Assembly: GCF_003628535.1 (NCBI RefSeq)
Contig: NZ_RBCI01000002.1
Span: 310,001-374,000, forward strand
DNA from: Flavisolibacter nicotianae
Lineage (GTDB): Bacteria; Bacteroidota; Bacteroidia; Chitinophagales; Chitinophagaceae
Length of the DNA stretch: 64,000 nucleotides
Direction of reading: 5' to 3'
The notes under the pieces were generated by a model that had not been told where the DNA came from, made no database searches, and saw only the letters and a list, made by a program, of their open reading frames with translations. Positions within the stretch are counted from its first letter, which is position 1, and each line of letters begins with the position of its first letter. Shown here one piece after another: positions 60,564 to 64,000 of the stretch. A program made the translations under genes and the position numbers.

Positions 60564-61304
60564 TTTATCGCCAGCAATTTTCGTGAGTCCCCATTGGCGT
60601 ATAAAATTCTCGTTTGGAGCAAATCGGCTCTTTCCCGTTGGTGTCACTTTCCCAGCAACTGCTTTTACCTGCCCGGCCTCACGGTGCGGTTGTCCATTCG
60701 TGAATGAAAACGTTTGGATGAGGGCCGCTTTTCCTAAAAGAAAAATTGATCTTCCTCGAATCACTTTTGTATTCCATATACCAAATAGAAACGGACAGTT
60801 TAAAAAAAATCATTTGGTGTGATCGCCAGAACATGGTAAATTTAATTGACTCTAATTTCCCCTGTTAAACCGTTTGGGTTCTGTAGTAAAACCAACGTAA
60901 ACCACAACCATCGTTCTCATTTGTTTCAGTATGAATGTTTTTTGTTGCCGTTCATCTACACTGCTGCCCGGGAAATGCGCCACGTAGCCGAATGTTGGTT
61001 GGCAACGGATTTGTATTAGTCTATGACATTTCTCAAAATGACGTATTTGTGAATTGTTGTGGCGGCCTTTGAGAATCGAAATTGATTTTTATAAATTCGC
61101 AAAACAGATAATGTGTTCCAGATTTGAGAGCATTTTGCGAACTGTAAAAAGTAAACTCCTTATCCTCATAAAAAGCTAACTGGAAATTCCTTTTTCCGTT
61201 TGTACAGTTTCTATGGGCATTGTCGGTTTTGTCAGAACGAACCTGTTACCGGGATCGGCGAAGCCCTAAATAAAAAAAATCAAGTTCACCCAAACCCGTC
61301 TTAT
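60564..61304. other. 740-nt AT-rich gap upstream of EPS locus
   Basis: No gene is supported. It contains a 5-bp hairpin (CATTT-CTCA-AAATG, 61024-61037) and a perfect 9-bp inverted repeat TTCGCAAAA (61096-61104) / TTTTGCGAA (61133-61141) with a 28-nt loop. The long untranslated distance before an UpxY-like gene suggests a regulated promoter region. Confidence 0.5.
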
Positions 61305-61868
61305 ATGAATACAAACCCCGTTTGGTATGCTGTCTATACCAAACCCAAATGGGAAAAGAAAGTTGCGGAACTTTTGACCCGGAAGGGAATTGAAAACTAT
61401 TGCCCTCTCAACAAGGTGATGAAGCAGTGGCACGATCGGAAGAAGCTGGTGGAAGAACCTTTATTTACCTCGTATGTTTTCGTTTGTATAACGCCGGCAG
61501 AACTGACCGAAGTGAAGAAAACCGATGGAATCATCAACTTCGTTTATTGGCTTGGAAAACCAGCCATGGTCAGAGAAGAGGAAATTGAAACCATCCGCGA
61601 CTTTTTGTGCTCTTACCGTGAAGTTCAGCTTGAAAAAACCAGGATAAAACCGGAAGACTCCATCCAGATCATCAACGGGCCGCTGATGAACCGCGAAGGA
61701 AAAGTGCTGGAGGTTCACCAGAAAACAATCAAGGTGATTTTGCCCTCGCTGGGGCATGCACTGGTTGCCCAGGTGGAAAAAGCAAGCGTGGAAGTCATTA
61801 CTGCCAAGGAAACAAATTTCAGGCAGGAGCTTTCCTCACCTTCTCTCAAAAATTTCAAGATCGCCTAA
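61305..61868 (+). CDS. UpxY/NusG-like transcription antiterminator
   Basis: 187 residues. The NGN domain is clear: PVWYAVYTKPKWEKKVAELLTRKGIENYCPLNKVMKQW and LFTSYVFVCITPAEL. It ends in a KOW-like region (INGPLMNREGKVLEVHQKTIKVILPSLGHALVAQVE). Specialised NusG paralogues of this kind (UpxY in Bacteroides, RfaH in enterobacteria) let RNA polymerase pass leader hairpins of capsule or EPS operons. A sugar-phosphate transferase follows, with hairpins between. ATG 61305 is used; the frame extends to TTG 61200. Confidence 0.88.
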   Translation: MNTNPVWYAVYTKPKWEKKVAELLTRKGIENYCPLNKVMKQWHDRKKLVEEPLFTSYVFVCITPAELTEVKKTDGIINFVYWLGKPAMVREEEIETIRDFLCSYREVQLEKTRIKPEDSIQIINGPLMNREGKVLEVHQKTIKVILPSLGHALVAQVEKASVEVITAKETNFRQELSSPSLKNFKIA

Positions 61869-62154
61869 CACGCCGGGAATTGAGTCTTTTTAACCCGGCC
61901 AACCTGTAAACGGGGCATCACTTCTTTGGTTAGAAGGCGAAGCCCCGTTTTCCCTGGACCAGCCCGGCGATTCCCCGTCATCTTTTCGCAACCTGTCAAC
62001 CGCAGTTTTTGGTGGAGATCAGCACCTCTTGTGGTGCTTGCTGTTTCTGCTGGCGGCTGTAAGCCCAGGTCCTTTTTCAAATAACCGGCCGGCAGGCCTG
62101 ATATGTTTCTTGGTGTAAGAACAAAAAATTTGATTTCAAACCATTACTTACCGC
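61869..62154 (+). promoter_or_regulatory. hairpin-rich leader between upxY-like and transferase genes
   Basis: Three hairpins in 286 nt: GCCGGG/CCCGGC (61872-61898), AAACGGGGC/GCCCCGTTT (61908-61950) enclosing CTTCT/AGAAG and followed by TTTTCC (terminator-like), and AGCACC/GGTGCT (62021-62038). This is the layout expected of a leader controlled by the gene just upstream. Confidence 0.5.
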
Positions 62155-63546
62155 ATGATGAACAATCGTTACTCCCGCATACTACAGTTCTACGAAATCA
62201 CGATGGATTTTACCACGCTCAACATTGTGTATTTTCTGACACGCTACCTGATGCGGGACAGTATCTCCCTTGCCAGTACGGAATATTCCTATTTCTGGCT
62301 ATGGCTCAATACCGCCTGGCTGCTTACCAGTTGGCTAAGCCAGTTATACGGGGAAAATTCCATGGCTTCCTTCGAAGGCTTTTCCCGCCGAAGCATGCAT
62401 ACCTATTTTTACTGGGCCGTACTGGTTTTGACCTACCTGTTTTTTACCCGCCAGTTAGCGATATCCCGGTTGTTTATCCTGGTGATCATGGTGAGTTACG
62501 GATGCATGCTTTTGCTGAACCGCCTGCTGTTTTTGATGGTGCGAGGCTATTTACGGGAAAAGCAGCTCTTTTGCCGAAAGGTCATTATCCTCGGCTACAA
62601 CGAAACTGCCAAAAAGCTTACGACCTATCTCGAAGACGAAGACAACCTAACCGAGATCGTCGGCTATTGTGAAAAGGAAGAGAATGTGAGCGAGCTAACG
62701 CATTACCCTGTGCTGTCGCGGCTGGAAAACGCGATGCAGGTTGCCATGCAATACAACGTGGAAGAAATCTATTCAACCATCGCTCCCGAACACAATTTTG
62801 CTATTTACCAGTTGATGAAAGAGGCCGAGCAGGCCTGCATTCGCTTTCGTTTTATCCCGGACATGAGCTTTTTCATCAACCGGTCCTACCATGTCGAATA
62901 CATGAAGGATATACCGGTGCTGACCATGCGCCGCGAACCGCTGGAGGACAGCCTCAACCGGATGAAGAAACGCATCATGGATGTGTTGGTGAGTTCCTTC
63001 GTGATTGTTTTTTTACTGTCGTGGATGATTCCCCTGCTGGGATTGCTGATCTGGCTGGAATCTCCGGGACCGATTTTTTTCCGGCAAATGCGCAGCGGCC
63101 GCAATAACAAGCCGTTTAAATGCATCAAGTTTCGCAGCATGAAGCGAAGCCAGGACGCCAATTCGAGGCAGGCAACGAAGAATGATGATCGACTTACAAA
63201 AATTGGCCGCTTCATTCGTAAAACCAGTCTCGACGAATTTCCGCAGTTCCTCAATGTGTTTGTGGGAGAAATGAGTCTCGTAGGGCCGCGGCCACACATG
63301 CTGAAGCATACCGATGATTATTCCAAACTGCTGGAGGAGTACATGGTGCGTCACTTTGCCAAACCGGGCATCACCGGCTGGGCACAGGTGAATGGTTACC
63401 GCGGCGAAACGCGAACACTCGAGCAAATGCAGGGAAGGGTTCAGTACGATATCTGGTACCTTGAAAACTGGAGCCTTTGGCAGGATGTACGGATCATGTT
63501 TCTTACCGTCATCAATATATTTCGCGGGGAGCAAAATGCCTTTTAG
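62155..63546 (+). CDS. polyprenyl glycosyl-1-phosphate transferase (EPS initiating enzyme)
   Basis: 463 residues. Four or five N-terminal transmembrane helices, a Rossmann-like central domain (KVIILGYNETAKKLTTYLED) and a C-terminal bacterial sugar transferase domain: KKRIMDVLVSSFVIVFLLSWMIPLLGLLIWLESPGPIFFRQMRSG, FKCIKFRSMK, RKTSLDEFPQFLNVFVGEMSLVGPRPHM and GITGWAQVNGYRGET. It transfers a sugar phosphate to undecaprenyl phosphate, the first step of polysaccharide synthesis, in the inner membrane. First enzyme of a locus that would be expected to continue, though the next gene on the right is on the other strand. Confidence 0.92.
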   Translation: MMNNRYSRILQFYEITMDFTTLNIVYFLTRYLMRDSISLASTEYSYFWLWLNTAWLLTSWLSQLYGENSMASFEGFSRRSMHTYFYWAVLVLTYLFFTRQLAISRLFILVIMVSYGCMLLLNRLLFLMVRGYLREKQLFCRKVIILGYNETAKKLTTYLEDEDNLTEIVGYCEKEENVSELTHYPVLSRLENAMQVAMQYNVEEIYSTIAPEHNFAIYQLMKEAEQACIRFRFIPDMSFFINRSYHVEYMKDIPVLTMRREPLEDSLNRMKKRIMDVLVSSFVIVFLLSWMIPLLGLLIWLESPGPIFFRQMRSGRNNKPFKCIKFRSMKRSQDANSRQATKNDDRLTKIGRFIRKTSLDEFPQFLNVFVGEMSLVGPRPHMLKHTDDYSKLLEEYMVRHFAKPGITGWAQVNGYRGETRTLEQMQGRVQYDIWYLENWSLWQDVRIMFLTVINIFRGEQNAF

Positions 63547-63573
63547 CAGGGCAAATGCCGCGTGGTGTTTTTG

Positions 63574-64000
63574 TTAGTGCAGGATCCTGATCTTCTTTTT
63601 TTGAATGTAAAAATGCCACAACATCATAGTGGCAATGGAGCGGTAGGGTTTCCAGTTTATGGCTCTTTTTTCCCACTCTTCTTTTGACCGTTTTTCACCG
63701 TTCACCATTTCCAGTGCCCTCACCAGTGCCAGGTCACCCAGGGGGAAAATATCTGTTCGTTGCAAGGCGTGCAGGAGATAGATGTCAACCGTCCAGTCGC
63801 CGATGCCCTTGAGGGCTTTCAGCTCTTTTCTCACCACCTCATCCCCCTCTTGTTCAAACCGTTTTAAACTGACTTTTTTCGACAGGAGTGCCTGCGCCAG
63901 TTCTCTTGTATACACGATTTTTTGCCGGCTGAAATAGCAGCTTCGCAACTCTTCGTCGTTAAGTCTCAGGAAGGCAGCAGGACTCGGATTCGGCAATCTT
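63574..64000 (-). CDS. AlkA-type DNA glycosylase (5' end outside window)
   Basis: 140 residues seen, reading in from the right edge (the first in-window codons are sense codons, not a true start). HhH-GPD features: LKALKGIGDWTVDIYLLHALQRTDIFPLGDLALVRALEM (hairpin KGIGDWT and catalytic Asp in GDLAL), then KRAINWKPYRSIATMMLWHFY. It matches the C-terminal half of 3-methyladenine DNA glycosylase II, which excises alkylated bases. The N-terminus is missing. Confidence 0.88.
   Translation of the reverse strand, partial: RLPNPSPAAFLRLNDEELRSCYFSRQKIVYTRELAQALLSKKVSLKRFEQEGDEVVRKELKALKGIGDWTVDIYLLHALQRTDIFPLGDLALVRALEMVNGEKRSKEEWEKRAINWKPYRSIATMMLWHFYIQKKKIRILH

Noticed and set aside
61096-61141. 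Invertible capsule promoter as in Bacteroides
   Set aside because: The inverted repeat is only 9 bp with a 28-nt loop, too short to carry a promoter between arms, and no invertase gene is near.

Overview
The window is 64 kb of a Bacteroidota chromosome, most likely Chitinophagaceae or a close relative. Evidence: a GldH gliding lipoprotein, the Bacteroidota-type -7 promoter box (TAnnTTTG), ribosomal protein THX, a DUF4286 protein, a two-gene methionine synthase, a TonB-dependent receptor with a carboxypeptidase-like N-terminal domain, and an UpxY/NusG-like gene in front of a sugar-phosphate transferase. Most of it is housekeeping or envelope DNA. I saw no phage, insertion sequence, CRISPR array, rRNA or tRNA. 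The first gene (cyclase) and the last (AlkA-type glycosylase) are cut by the window edges.

Layout. 0-4 kb: cyclase, response regulator/histidine kinase pair, gldH and yicC, all on the minus strand. 4-8.3 kb: lpxD, an alpha/beta hydrolase broken by an in-frame TAG, and an SdpR/SdpI pair with a clear palindromic operator. 8.3-12.3 kb: 3-hydroxyacyl-CoA dehydrogenase, an extended SDR, a secreted carboxypeptidase-like-domain protein and an MBL hydrolase, sprinkled with four copies of a GC-rich repeat. 12.3-24 kb: a large beta-propeller/barrel outer-membrane protein, a DUF3857/transglutaminase protein, a DUF1361 gene broken by a second in-frame TAG, a B12-binding radical SAM protein, and a CreD cluster with a winged-helix regulator and two matching operators. 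24-33 kb: a giant TraB/GumN fusion, a class III aminotransferase, an M13 peptidase and a PBP4-type carboxypeptidase. 33-42 kb: mreBCD, an Ig-like lipoprotein, recR and split metH. 42-52 kb: an unknown secreted protein, tandem HAD phosphatases, a LOG-like protein, an orphan GroES, an RprY-like regulator, a YcxB protein, a histone-H1-like/DksA fusion and ileS. 52-60.5 kb: siderophore receptor, exonuclease III, HU, THX, pdxH, a GH3 protein and fabG. 61-64 kb: the start of an exopolysaccharide locus (upxY-like plus glycosyl-1-phosphate transferase).

The most interesting signal lies outside the genes. At least nine sites carry short DNA with a strict or near 7-nt period. Each site uses a different heptamer, several are arranged as inverted pairs forming long imperfect hairpins, and several begin at or within a few bases of a stop codon. 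Two copies are inside genes: one encodes the lipoprotein signal peptide of GldH, the other is a perfect 4.6-copy insertion in ileS. Other signals: five genes whose -7 box lies 5-6 nt before the start codon (probable leaderless mRNAs), two genes interrupted by single TAG codons, and a two-operator circuit around creD.
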